Assembly (NCBI GenBank): GCA_905183005.1
Contig: CAJJDO010000035.1
Span: 270,338 to 334,337, forward strand
DNA: 64,000 nucleotides
Reading direction: 5' to 3'
Origin: Paramecium pentaurelia
Lineage: Eukaryota > Ciliophora > Oligohymenophorea > Peniculida > Parameciidae
Made by a program: the position numbers and the translations under genes. Shown in pieces: positions 14,798 through 25,462 of this stretch. A model generated the notes under the pieces. It was not told the origin of the DNA. It was given only the letters and a program-made list of their open reading frames with translations, and made no database searches. The first letter of the stretch is position 1, and every line of letters begins with the position of its first letter.

Positions 14798-16276
14798 ATG
14801 TTAAGTATATTTTAAGTCTTAAAGAATGGAATTTGTACACAAAGGAAGAAAAAAATACAAGAATAAATAATAGAAAAACCATAATCAGAATCTGAATCTG
14901 AAGAATAACCAAAAATAGTTGAACATGATTTAAAAAGAGCAAGAAGAAAAGAAAGTTTAGATCAAATAGAACAAGAGATGACCAAAAGGAGAACTTAAGA
15001 TATTTAATATAGAAATACTCTTCTTAAAAAATTGAAAATTAAAATAAGTGGAGATAATATAAATACACCTATATTAACTAATTTTGTAAAGATGAAGAAT
15101 TATCTAAATTAAGATTTAATGAATCAATTAACAAAATGTGGTTATTAAAAGCCTACTCCTATTTAAATGGTTGCTATTCCAATTATTTTACAAAAGAAAA
15201 ATCTAATTGCAATAGCACCTACAGGATCTGGCAAAACTTGTGCTTTTGCATTACCTATATTACATAATTTAGAAAATCATAAAGAAGGAGGACCTAGATG
15301 TTTAGTATTTGCTCCTGCTTAAGAATTAGCTGATCAATTATACAAAGAATTCAATAAATTAAATAAGGAATTAAAAATTAAACAAATTTAAGAAATGAAC
15401 AGAGAAAAGTAAGCTTTTAAATAAGCATGGAATCATATTGATATTCTTATAAGTTCTCCACTTAAGTTTCTAAAATTGCATAAAGTAATTGATTTAAGTA
15501 CTATTGAATATGTAATTATGGATGAGGCTGATAAATATTTCGAATTAGGATTATTAGCTTAAGTTAAATAATTATTAAGAATATTGGAATCATTACAAAT
15601 TACTTATATGTTCTTTAGTGCTACTTTACCAGAACCTGTTGAAGATATTTATAGAGATTTATTAATAGACCCTATAAAAATTATGATAGGAGGAAGAAAT
15701 CATGTTTTAAGTAAAATTGATTAACAATTAAGATATGTATCAAATGAATATGGAAAAATTTAAGAAATTAGAAATTTAATAAATGAAGGTTAAATGACAC
15801 CACCTGTCTTAGTATTTGTTTAATCAAAAACAAGGGCTGAGGCTTTGATGTATGAAATAGAATAATTGAAAGTAATTAGAGTTAATTGTATACATGGAGA
15901 TATGGAAAGTAAAGCAAGATAAGAAATTGTTGAATAATTTCATAAAGGAACAATATGGATGCTTATTTGTACTGATATGATGGCTAGAGGAATAGATTTT
16001 AAAGATGTTTAATTAGTTATTAATTATGATTTCCCATAATCAATGATTACTTATGTACATAGAGTAGGAAGAACAGGAAGAGCTGGAAAATAAGGGAAAG
16101 CCATTACATTATTTACAGATGAGGATAAATCTATGTTAAGATCATTAGCAAATGTATTAAAGGTTTCAGGATGTTAAGTACCTGAATGGTTATTTTAATT
16201 ACCAAATGCAAAGAAACAACTCAAAAAAAAGAGAGAACGTTACCCTGTTAAAAGAGAAAATATAGAAGATTAATGA
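14798..16276 (+). CDS. DDX52: DEAD-box RNA helicase, DDX52/Rok1 type
   Basis: Intronless 492-aa protein. ATP-dependent RNA helicase of the Rok1/DDX52 group, which acts in the nucleolus in 18S rRNA maturation and small-subunit assembly. Motifs in order: Q motif (GYQKPTPIQ), Walker A (APTGSGKT), DEAD box (MDEADKYF), SAT (FFSATLPE) and motif VI (HRVGRTGRAG). The N-terminus (MLSIFQVLKNG) matches the short F-x-VL-x-x-G element found at the start of Rok1/DDX52, which supports this ATG and this subgroup over other DEAD proteins. An acidic/basic linker (about residues 20-70) precedes the core and a Lys/Arg-rich tail follows it. TAA/TAG fall at Gln positions throughout. Length is close to that of family members, slightly short at the N-terminus. 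Confidence 0.93.
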
Positions 16277-16415
16277 TGTATTTTCATTTGTAAATTAAGT
16301 ATATTAAGATATTTATCAAAAAAATAAATAAGTATTTTTATATTATTTAACAAAAAGAATCTAAATGTTAAAAATTTCAGAATGATTAAAAAATAGTATA
16401 AAATATAATATATTA

Positions 16416-17575
16416 TCAAGTTAAACATACTTTTGTATCTAACCATCTTACTCTAGCTTAAACCATGGCATTATTACTTATACCACATTAATACAAAGTT
16501 TAGACTCTATCTTTTTAATTATTATATTAATGTCCATTTATAAAAAGATCAAGTGACGCTTAAGATCTAAATAAACTATTTTAAAATACTGATTAATTGA
16601 TAAATAATTTAAAATAGCTATTGCTACTTTTTCAATTTGAGTATGTGGACTAAAATAAAGTAGTAGTTATCTTATTATAACTCCTTCTAATATCTCAATA
16701 TTTAGTAATATTTTTTGTTGATCATTTTATTGTGACTATTAATAAATAAAAAATTAAACTTAATTATATGATTAGAACAATTAATTAGTATTATTATTAG
16801 TTTAATTGGTATTAAATATATCAAAACTAGTTTAAAATAGATTTTCAGTTTTAAAAATGCTATTTTATGTTGTTATAAGCAACATTTCACCATTTATTTA
16901 ATTTATTTTAGAATTTAAATCAAGATATTAATTTTATTAATAAGAATAACATGTCCATTAGTTTATATCTCCTTCTAATCTAATGATAAGATTATTATAT
17001 ATACTTATAATGAGCTTTAACTGATTAAAATATTTACTAAATTTATGTATTTAATTCTGCTTCTATAAGAAATTGTATATTTTATCCAATTTATATTCGT
17101 TTCTGAATATTAATTTTATTTGTGAAGATGACTAAATTTTCCATTTCTATATCTCCAAGCATTTCATCTGGTTTCAGATATCGATTTTAGTTTTCCGAAT
17201 AACATTCCCAATTCTAATAATTTTCGTTTAATCTTTTGATAATAATTAGTAATTTACTAATATTAAATTCGAATATAATTTAATAATTCTTAGACTTGAA
17301 ATAAAGAGCTAGCCTTAAATTGACTAAAAATTTTTTAAGGTTGAATACTGATTGTAATTAATTTTTGTTTTTCTTATTACTTTTAGCAAATTACAATCAA
17401 TATCTCATTAGCAATATTTCCAATTATATTATTACTATTTAATTAAATATTCCTTTATTATGAATAACAAATCCACATATTCGTATTTCCTAATATTCTA
17501 ATTTAATATAAAATATTACTACTCTTATTGCTATAAATGTAATAGCAATTCATTCACAGTTGTATTTGCTTCCAT
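16416..17575 (-). CDS. Tandem ubiquitin-like repeat protein
   Basis: ATG at 17575 (MEANTTVNELLLHL) and TGA at 16418-16416, with about four introns (for example 25 nt near 17541-17517, a 25-nt GTAAATTACT...CAAAAG near 17240, and 23 nt near 16593). The protein consists of repeated ubiquitin-like segments: a beta strand, a helix (LFQVQELLNYIRI), then a strand element W-x-C-Y-S (NWECYSENQNRYLKPDEM). The last repeat reads SLDLFINGHQYNNQKDRVQT...ISNNAMVQARVRWLD, which lines up with the last two strands of ubiquitin and with the C-terminal domain of the gene at 35221-36088. After RVRWL it has a short extra tail (DTKVCLT) instead of a terminal Gly-Gly. No BIL (bacterial-intein-like) domain was seen, unlike the BUBL polyubiquitin-like loci known from ciliates. 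Exon borders in the middle are provisional. Role unknown: stable Ubl scaffold or processed modifier. Confidence 0.6.
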
Positions 17576-17803
17576 TTAAAAATTCAAAGTCTTGTTGTAA
17601 GGAAGTAAAACTACAGACTTTTATATACTCATAATTGAGGTAATTCTATTAAAATATTAATAAGGATTATTCTTTTTTTAAATAAACTAAATACCTTAGT
17701 TTAATAATTATGAGAATTTCACATCTGACTTATTTTTATCCTTTATAAATTATTATCTACAAAAGATTAAGAAGGGTTATTTAATATATTAATATTTAAT
17801 AAA

Positions 17804-18441
17804 ATGGTAAAAGAATAAAAACAAAGTAAAATAGCTTTTAAATGTAGAAATATATAGGACTGAAAATAAATTTGATACTTATATGACAAAAGATGCTTTT
17901 TGTAGTTTTATTTCAGATGAATTGATTAGTAAAGATGGATTAAAAGAAAATTTTAAATTTCAGAATTTCAAAGTATTTTTTGGTTTGTTTATGATTGCTA
18001 ATGTAATTTATTCACATTATCACTTCATTCCATATCCTTAAGATTACTATATATTGATTGCTTGCATTATATTGTAAATTTGATTATACACATGTATTAG
18101 TTATTATGTATCTACATACATTTATTAATGGTTTGAGAAAGTAAAAGAGGGTGATATTTTTATACTTTATGATGTAATAATATCAATTTAATAGACCAGG
18201 ACAAGAAAATGAATAAAACTTTTGGATTTGGAGCATCTTAAGAATTATATTAGAGATTCGTTGTATTAAGAATTTATAGTATGCCAAATAAAGCATTAGT
18301 AAATAGAAAATGGATTATTTAATTTAGTTAGTTGAGTGTAAAATTGATAGTGCTGATTATCTTGATGTGAAAGGTTACATTGTTCAACCAAAGATGAGAA
18401 GTCTTATAAATGAGTTGTTATAAGAAGCTAATAAGAAATGA
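17804..18441 (+). CDS. SPCS2: Signal peptidase complex subunit 2 (SPC25 type)
   Basis: Small two-pass ER membrane protein that associates with the signal peptidase catalytic subunit and the translocon. The ATG at 17804-17806 is a one-codon first exon: a 28-nt intron (17807-17834) follows directly and joins it to LLNVEIYRTENKFDTYM. Two hydrophobic helices flank a short loop with HFIPYPQDYYI, the usual position of the luminal hairpin in SPC2. Three more introns follow (27 nt near 18074, 26 nt ending CCAG near 18200, about 20 nt near 18342). The C-terminal cytosolic part (DDKKMNKTFGFGASQELYQR and LDVKGYIVQPKMRSLINELL) matches the beta-rich family tail. About 180 aa, slightly shorter than animal SPCS2. 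Confidence 0.75.
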
Positions 18442-18515
18442 TTATTTATTATTATTTTTATATTAATATTTATGTAAATAGGAAAATAATAATAATATAA
18501 TTAGAAAATAAATAT

Positions 18516-19012
18516 TCATGACTATTATTATTCTAATTACTATTGATTTGGATCTTCTTGCTTAAGAATTTCATTGTCACCTAATTCTCTTCTTTTTTAA
18601 TTGTATTTGTTAATATAACAATTCTAACATAATCCTTCTAATAGTTATTAAATAAATAAATATTACAAGCATATAATTTATCGTGTCCACAAATCCATGG
18701 TTTCTTTGTTCTACCATATTTGTGATAACAATTATTACACATACCCTTAGCATAATGTTCTTTTTCAGGGTGTCCACAATTATTGTTACGTTTACTTCTA
18801 AAACGATATTTACAAATAGATACATCTTTTTTGACTTTTGTACTACTTAAACTTATTATGTTTATGATTACTAGACAGTTTTCATTTATGATGCCATAAG
18901 CTAATTATATTAGAAGTATATGTACTAAATTAGAGAAAATAGTATTTTAAAGCAAATTAAGTTATTCATCCTTTTCCTTTGGTTATGGAATGGCATTCTT
19001 ATTGTTGGACAT
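18516..19012 (-). CDS. Cys/His zinc-binding protein with HYAKGMC motif
   Basis: About 140 aa, ATG at 19012 (MSNNKNAIPQPK), with three introns of about 25, 20 and 29 nt that together restore frame. The core is a duplicated Cys/His module: CGHPEKEHYAKGMCNNCYHK followed by GRTKKPWICGHDKLYAQGLC and QNCY. The repeated C-x-H...HYAKGMC-x-x-CY pattern is known from proteins of plants, oomycetes and alveolates, where it is thought to bind zinc; I know no established function. The N-terminal third is polar and Gln-rich; the tail is Gln/Asp-rich. An alternative start at 19094 would need an atypical 34-nt intron and is less likely. It lies downstream of SLD5 on the same strand with 113 bp between. Confidence 0.65.
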
Positions 19013-19125
19013 CTGGAAATTGAGTCTAAATACTAAACTGGTTATGAATTGGTATACAATTAGCTCCTGCCAATAACTGGTTGATAATATTCATAAAGAT
19101 TTGATGAAAAAATAATATTATTATT

Positions 19126-19909
19126 TCAAATCAATGTCACACTCTTAATTGGTACCATGAATCTAATAATAACGTATGATAACTACTTTATATCATCATA
19201 TGAAACTAAGGCACTATCATTTTCACTCAATGCTCTTTTAAATATTATTAATCAATTACATTGACCCAATATGTATAGTTCTTGATGTATTTACATGAAT
19301 TACTACATATTAATTTATATCTGGCTTTTACACATCTATATAACATCGAACTTGATTTTACTAATTTTATCATCCTATTAACTATATTGTGATTAATTTT
19401 GATTATCCAACTTTACTCCAAAGTTTCTCTAAGTTTTCTGATAAAATTATAAGCAATTTGTGAATAAATAATCTGCTTATTTTTCAACCAATGTTCTCAA
19501 GAATTCGTTCTCTTTCAAACTTATTTAATATTCTCCAATATTATTATAATAATAGAATGCATTTGAGATCAATTTTTACATTCTTGTTCTTAAATATTAT
19601 TGATAAAAATATTAGATCCTCTCTAATTCAATTACATGTAATGTTAAATATTGAGTATCTCTTTATTTATTATGTTTAGATAAATCTTTCTTTAATTCTT
19701 AGATTGATTCCAACTACCCTTTTAGAGTATCCTATATTTTAGAAACATCAAAATATGGTAACAATTCAGGACTTAATATTTCTTATTAAACCCAATATAT
19801 TAAATCAAATACATCTTGATTTATATCTCTTTATCCCAACTTACTATTATACTATAAATCATACCTATTATAAGGAATTAAAAGGTAAGTCTTATGTAGG
19901 AATAATCAT
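19126..19909 (-). CDS. SLD5: GINS complex subunit SLD5
   Basis: 243-aa protein after removal of two introns (25 nt near 19850, 27 nt ending AAAAGAG near 19245); the reading length is an exact multiple of three. SLD5 is one of four GINS subunits in the CMG replicative helicase. Diagnostic stretches: LIYWVQQEILSPELLPY near the N-terminus (family pattern W-x-x-E-x-x-x-PELL), HVIELERIQYFYQQYLRTRM (the conserved ELERI...YLR-x-R helix), LKENEFLRTL, and the short C-terminal B domain ending VIIRFMVPIKSVTLI, where the family ends with a hydrophobic strand after IRY/VRY. The start MIIPTQDLPF is the first ATG in frame. No standard-code ORF reveals this gene because of Gln TAA/TAG codons. Confidence 0.82.
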
Positions 19910-20036
19910 AATTTTATTTTTTATTAAAAATTATATTTTTATAAGAATTTCATCAAAAATATTAAATATTTCAATTATATATAAAGAAATATAATTAAAT
20001 TCATGTTAGAATATATATCTTACTCTAATTATATTC

Positions 20037-20060
20037 ATATATATATATATATATATATAT
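20037..20060. repeat. (AT)12 microsatellite
   Basis: Twelve perfect AT units followed by more TATA-rich sequence, in the roughly 250-bp spacer between divergently transcribed SLD5 and the START-domain gene. Nothing else is recognisable in the spacer. Confidence 0.9.
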
Positions 20061-20165
20061 TATATCTATAATTTTTATATATAAATAAATATTATTATCT
20101 ATTTTATATTATTTATACATAATATTATTAAAACATATCCTACATTTATTTAAAAACAATATATT

Positions 20166-22273
20166 ATGTAAAATTACTTAATGCAAGTTCAATAAATGCT
20201 TAATATACAAAAATTTCAAAAGATGTGGAATTATTGTAGTTAGTTTTATGAATTTGGAATGCTCCATCCTACTTTAAATATTCTGTTAGGAATTGAATTT
20301 AGTGCACTTGCTTCAACTCCATCAAAATTTATCTAACTGATATTATCAAAACATTTCTATTTATCTTAAAATTATCTAACTCCTAAACAGACAAAGGAAT
20401 TTGAAGATGTACTTTCAAAATGCGATTAGTTTGATCAAAGAAATATAGGGTATATTTTTAAATATATAAACAAATAGGACAGTTATAGGAATGATCTTAT
20501 TAGGAGCCATAGGATTTTTTGTATTTGGATTTGCTTTAGTAGGTGGTATTGGAGGAGGTGTATTAGGAGTGGTAGGAGGTCATTAGGTAGGAAAGAGAAT
20601 AAAGAAGACTTTATAAAATAAATAGGATATAAAAGAGATAGATATTTATGATATAAGAATAAGAACTATTTTAAAATGGGCATAATTATAGAAAAAGAAA
20701 TATTGTTATAATATTAATCTATAAAGATTTGTAATTGATAAAATCTTAACTGAAATTAAGATAGCTCTTCATTTTAAGTATTACTCAACAATCAATTAAA
20801 CTTAACTTAAGAAATTATTGAAAAAGACTTTTATATTCCTTAATTAAGATTTATATTTATGTACAATAGAATTAAGTTTATTATTATTAGAAGAATAATT
20901 AAAGATTTTAAAGTATTTTAGTTTATAGGATTAAAATATTTCTTTAAATGAAGAGGAAATTAAATTGGTTAATCAATAAATTCATTATAGAAATTAACTT
21001 GAAATCTCTGTTTTAAAAGGCATAGATAATGTTATAAAACCAGTAGTAACATTATTTCAAAATTAACTACCTGAACATAAATTACCTTTAATAATTAAAA
21101 AATCAAGATAGTTTATTTATTCAAATGAGATTGTTTAATTGTCTAAATAATTCCCTGATCCATAAATGAGTATCTATTATATAAAAATGCTGAGTTCATA
21201 ATTAAATTTGAGTGTAAATACATCAAGTCTTAAATTATATGTTTAATAATAAAACTTTAGAAATTTAGAGAATGTTGGTTAAGATATTTAATGTATCATG
21301 AAAATATAGAATATATAAAAGGAAGATGAAATTAAAATAAATATTGAACAATTATAATTAGAAGTATAATAATCATTTAATGATATCATTTAAAATAATG
21401 AATAATAAGTAGAATCATAATAAATTATATTGCAAAAATCTTAAGATATTAAATTAAAATTACATTCTCACCCAAATAAAATCTATTTTTCTAAAATTGA
21501 TCCTAAATGCAACTCTAATTCAACCCCATATTAATCTTATGAAGAAATTATTCATAATTAAGAAATATAAAACTAATTATCTAAATATCCATAACATTAT
21601 TGTTAGTTATCCATTGAAAAATTTGAATTATTTTTAAAATTGATACATGAACCTACTGATAAATGGGATTTAGCAATAAATACTAAAGATGCATAAATAT
21701 ACAAAACCTTAAAGGAAGGCTCTGAAAATGTTTTTATCAAAGGCTTTGGTATTATTAAAAATGTAAATAATTATTTATTTAATCTTAATAGACCACTCTA
21801 GATTTAACATTAAAAGTAGTTCATGATATCAAATTGAGAAAAGAATGGTAATTAATAATAAATAATTAAATAGGGATTAATTACTTAGAGATTTCCAAAT
21901 TCTCAAAACTGAATCTTAAGATATTGATATATTGGCTTATTATGTACAACCTCCAATTAGTTTAATCACTCCAAGAGAATGGGTATAAAGGAGAATTTTG
22001 AGATATGATTTCCCAGAAAAAGGGTAGATCACTTTAATATTTTATTCTATTGATTATCCTCAACATCCAATCAATAGAAATAGAATTAGAGCACATACAG
22101 AAATATCATCTATGATATTTGAGGTTTATGAATAAAACAATGTAAAAATCTCGATTTGTTCTAATATTGATATTAAAGGATATATTCCTAAAATGATTGT
22201 TAATAAGGCAAGTACAAGTGGACCTGTAGATTGGTTTAAGAGCTTATAAGGAGCTTGTAATAAATATAAATGA
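20166..22273 (+). CDS. START-domain lipid-transfer protein
   Basis: About 670 aa with at least three introns (28 nt at about 20450, 29 nt at about 21761, 26 nt near 21848). C-terminal START domain (lipid-binding helix-grip fold): KWDLAINTKDAQIYKTLKEG, then LDLTLKVVHDIKLRKEW, then PREWVQRRILRYDFPEKGQI, YPQHPINRNRIRAHTEISS and DIKGYIPKMIVNKAS, in the same order as in StAR/PCTP proteins. Between residues about 95 and 140 there is a Gly-rich hydrophobic hairpin (IGMILLGAIGFFVFGFALVGG) followed by basic residues, suggesting membrane association. The middle is helical and Gln-rich. In-frame ATGs occur at the start and five codons on (MQNYLMQVQQ); the first is used. Ligand unknown, most likely a sterol, phospholipid or ceramide. 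Confidence 0.82.
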
Positions 22274-22373
22274 TTTTTTCCCTTATTTATTGATAAATAT
22301 ATGTATATTTATAAAGATATACAAGAATGTTGAAAATTAAATAATTGACATAATTAAAATTTAATATTTGTCA

Positions 22374-23262
22374 ATGACTAAGGCAGAGAAAGCAGCTATA
22401 ATGTTTGGATTAGGATCTACAGCTCTTTTGGCTATATATTCAATTGTTAAACCAAGAATAAGTCAAGGATCTAATACTGAAAGTTTAATTTAAAGAAGAA
22501 ATGCTATTCTCAATAAAGATAATATGAGAGTGCTATATAGTACAATGACTTTCTTCTATTTGCAGGGATATAAGAGAACAGGAGAAGACTTAGCATTATT
22601 AAAGGAAGTGTTGGATGTTGCTAAACCAAAATTAGTTGCATTATAAATATCAGAAAAACAATTAGAAGATGAATATAGACCTATACTTAGGAATCCACAT
22701 TTACAGGAAATTATGAAGAAAGTAGATTATTATCTAAAAACAAATCCTGAAGAAGTTACAAAGATGAAAGAACTTGATTTCTATGCAGGATTAGAAAATA
22801 TATATGCAATGCATTATTGTTAATAGAATAGCTGTAAAGTATAATATGTTGTAATTCTAGATAATACCAGCAGATGAACATCCGTCATTTTATGATTAAT
22901 TATATACTTAGAAAATTGGATTAAAAGAAGTCACAAAAAGTGGAAAGGTTGAAATACCAGAAAACTTGAAATAATTATATTAATCATATGATATGAGTGA
23001 TTTAGAAAAGACAGAGGAAGATATTAAGGAAGATATATATATCAAAAAAAGAGCAGATGTTTTTGTAGATAAAATTGTACATGAATTGACTCCAACATTT
23101 AATATAATTCCAGATGTTCCTTATAAAGTTTTAGTTGGAATTGTTGATCCTAAATTATAAAATATGATAGCTAAAGAATGGAAATAGAGATTTCTTAGCA
23201 TTTATGGACATTAAATTTTAGAAGATGAATAACATAATCAATAATAATCATAGATTTAATGA
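22374..23262 (+). CDS. Membrane-anchored protein, possibly TraB-like
   Basis: About 288 aa with one 22-nt intron (GTATAATATGTTGTAATTCTAG, about 22839-22860). An N-terminal hydrophobic anchor (AAIMFGLGSTALLAIYSIV) is followed by an alpha/beta domain. Segments KPKLVALQISEKQLEDE and KKRADVFVDKIVHEL with a following hydrophobic strand (YKVLVGIVDPKLQNM) resemble the layout of TraB/PrgY proteins, but the usual Gly-x-x-His is not visible, so the assignment is tentative. Most of this gene (from 22578) is repeated at 23645-24329 because two contigs were joined without merging. Confidence 0.6.
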
Positions 23263-23310
23263 TTTATATCTTTATATTATTATAATCATTTATTTTAATT
23301 AACTAAATTA

Positions 23311-23643
23311 ATGTAATAACTTTAGATCCACAAGTAAGATGCTGATCTAACTTAACGCAAATTCGATAAGAATTAAGGATTCATATCTAAATTAAAAAAA
23401 ATGCTTCTTGTATTTTCATTTCATTTAATTAGGATTAAAAGTTCAAGGATATCATATACATTCTTGAATCTAATGATGGATTCATTATAATGAATCTCCA
23501 ATAATTTATTAAACAAGTATTACCAGAATAATTTAAACAAATTAATTATCAGAGTTTTAGAAGGTTATAACAATTTTCTATTAATTTTAGGTAACTGAAT
23601 TATTATGGATTTAAATGTTTAAATAAAGAGAAGAATAGTGTTG
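23311..23643 (+). CDS. Heat-shock-factor-like gene, first copy, cut off by contig end
   Basis: The first 333 bp of the HSF-like gene described at 24378, ending at the single N at 23644. It covers the DNA-binding domain up to SFRRQLNYYGFKCLNKEKNS. Not an independent gene: its sequence is repeated at 24378-24710, where it continues. Confidence 0.8.
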
Positions 23644-23644
23644 N
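23644..23644. other. Single N marking an unmerged contig junction
   Basis: The sequence to the right of this N (from 23645) restarts at the equivalent of position 22578, so the N marks a contig join with an unrecognised overlap rather than a real gap. Confidence 0.9.
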
Positions 23645-24329
23645 ACAGGAGAAGACTTAGCATTATTAAAGGAAGTGTTGGATGTTGCTAAACCAAAATT
23701 AGTTGCATTATAAATATCAGAAAAACAATTAGAAGATGAATATAGACCTATACTTAGGAATCCACATTTACAGGAAATTATGAAGAAAGTAGATTATTAT
23801 CTAAAAACAAATCCTGAGGAAGTGACAAAGATGAAAGAACTTGATTTCTATGCAGGATTAGAAAATATATATGCTATGCATTATTGTTAATAGAATAGCT
23901 GTAAAGTATAATATGTTTTAATTCTAGATAATACCAGCAGATGAACATCCGTCATTTTATGATTAATTATATACTTAGAAAATTGGATTAAAAGAAGTCA
24001 CAAAAAGTGGAAAGGTTGAAATACCAGAAAACTTGAAATAATTATATTAATCATATGATATGAGTGATTTAGAAAAGACAGAGGAAGATATTAAGGAAGA
24101 TATATATATCAAAAAAAGAGCAGATGTTTTTGTAGATAAAATTGTACATGAATTGACTCCAACATTTAATATAATTCCAGATGTTCCTTATAAAGTTTTA
24201 GTTGGAATTGTTGATCCTAAATTATAAAATATGATAGCTAAAGAATGGAAATAGAGATTTCTTAGCATTTATGGACATTAAATTTTAGAAGATGAATAAC
24301 ATAATCAATAATAATCATAGATTTAATGA
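23645..24329 (+). CDS. Second, 5-prime-truncated copy of the TraB-like gene
   Basis: Identical to the last part of the gene at 22374-23262 apart from four substitutions, three silent (GAA/GAG, GTT/GTG, GCA/GCT) and one inside the intron. Starts at the contig join, so the first 204 bp of the gene are missing. A product of assembly redundancy rather than a separate gene. Confidence 0.8.
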
Positions 24330-24710
24330 TTTATATCTTTATATTATTATAATCATTTATTTTAATTAACTAAATTAATGTAATAACTTTAGATCCACAA
24401 GTAAGATGCTGATCTAACTTAACGCAAATTCGATAAGAATTAAGGATTCATATCTAAATTAAAAAAAATGCTTCTTGTATTTTCATTTCATTTAATTAGG
24501 ATTAAAAGTTCAAGGATATCATATACATTCTTGAATCTAATGATGGATTCATTATAATGAATCTCCAATAATTTATTAAACAAGTATTACCAGAATAATT
24601 TAAACAAATTAATTATCAGAGTTTTAGAAGGTTATAACAATTTTCTATTAATTTTAGGTAACTGAATTATTATGGATTTAAATGTTTAAATAAAGAGAAG
24701 AATAGTGTTG
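23645..24710 (+). repeat. 1,066-bp direct repeat of 22578-23643 (assembly overlap)
   Basis: Offset 1,067 bp between equivalent bases. Covers the 3-prime part of the TraB-like gene, the spacer and the start of the HSF-like gene. Only four substitutions were seen, all within about 90 bp of each other. Confidence 0.92.
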
Positions 24711-25306
24711 AATATGTTAATAAATAATTTAATATTCATTCAGAAACATAGATTAAGAAAATTATAAAATAAAATTCAGAGGTTAATTACTTTGAGACTT
24801 CATTTAATTAATTAGAAGAATTAAGATTAAATTAATTAATTTTGCATAAATAAATTGAAGAAATAAAAATATTATAAGAAAAAATTATGAAGAATACTTA
24901 AAATAACACAATTGTAATATTTCTCTAAATTTCATTAGAAATATTTACAATCTTAAATTAGAAGTGAATTTCGTAGGTAAGGTATGTAAAACTTTTGTGT
25001 AAGATTCTATAAAAGCATAAATAATCCATATTTTAGTATATTATTGTAATATTTAAGAACAATTTTTTGATAAGAACTTTTTAAATGCAGCTAAATAAAC
25101 CTAATATGCTTATGAGGATGATTTCTTTATTAAGCATTTCTTTTAATACTAACCAAACTAATCCTTTTCTCATCATAAATAAGACAAAGATTCTAATAAT
25201 ATGAAAGTTTCAATTAATTAATATTTTTTAGATATAGAATGATGATGAAAACTAAATTGATGATAAATTAAGTATTAGTAATGTTAGTGCTTATTTTGAT
25301 TTATGA
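24378..25306 (+). CDS. Heat shock factor-type transcription factor
   Basis: Short HSF-family protein. The winged-helix DNA-binding domain is near the N-terminus: FISKLKKMLL, DGFIIMNLQQFIKQVLPEQF, then the recognition-helix and wing region NYQSFRRQLNYYGFKC, matching the HSF signature (F-x-R-Q-L-N-x-Y-G-F). It is split by two introns (23 nt near 24475, 27 nt near 24632). A Leu/Ile heptad region follows (FNQLEELRLNQLILHKQIEE), the usual trimerisation coiled coil. Downstream exons, with four introns of 22-27 nt, give an acidic tail ending NVSAYFDL. About 240-250 aa, compact next to animal HSFs. HSFs bind nGAAn arrays in heat-shock promoters; other HSF-family proteins regulate unrelated genes, so heat-shock function itself is inferred. 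Confidence 0.82.
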
Positions 25307-25462
25307 TTTATTTATATTATATATTAATTGAAGGTAGTTTATACATTATCGCAATTCTTTAATAATTAACTAAAATTATTTTAGGAATTATATTCTAATT
25401 AAATATCTTTGTGGATCTTTATACAATTTTAAAGATAATTATCATTAATTTCTTAAAATATT

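Noticed and set aside
19491..19994. Plus-strand standard-code ORFs at 19491-19679 and 19755-19994
   Set aside because: Both are antisense shadows of the minus-strand SLD5 gene, which has the conserved GINS motifs.
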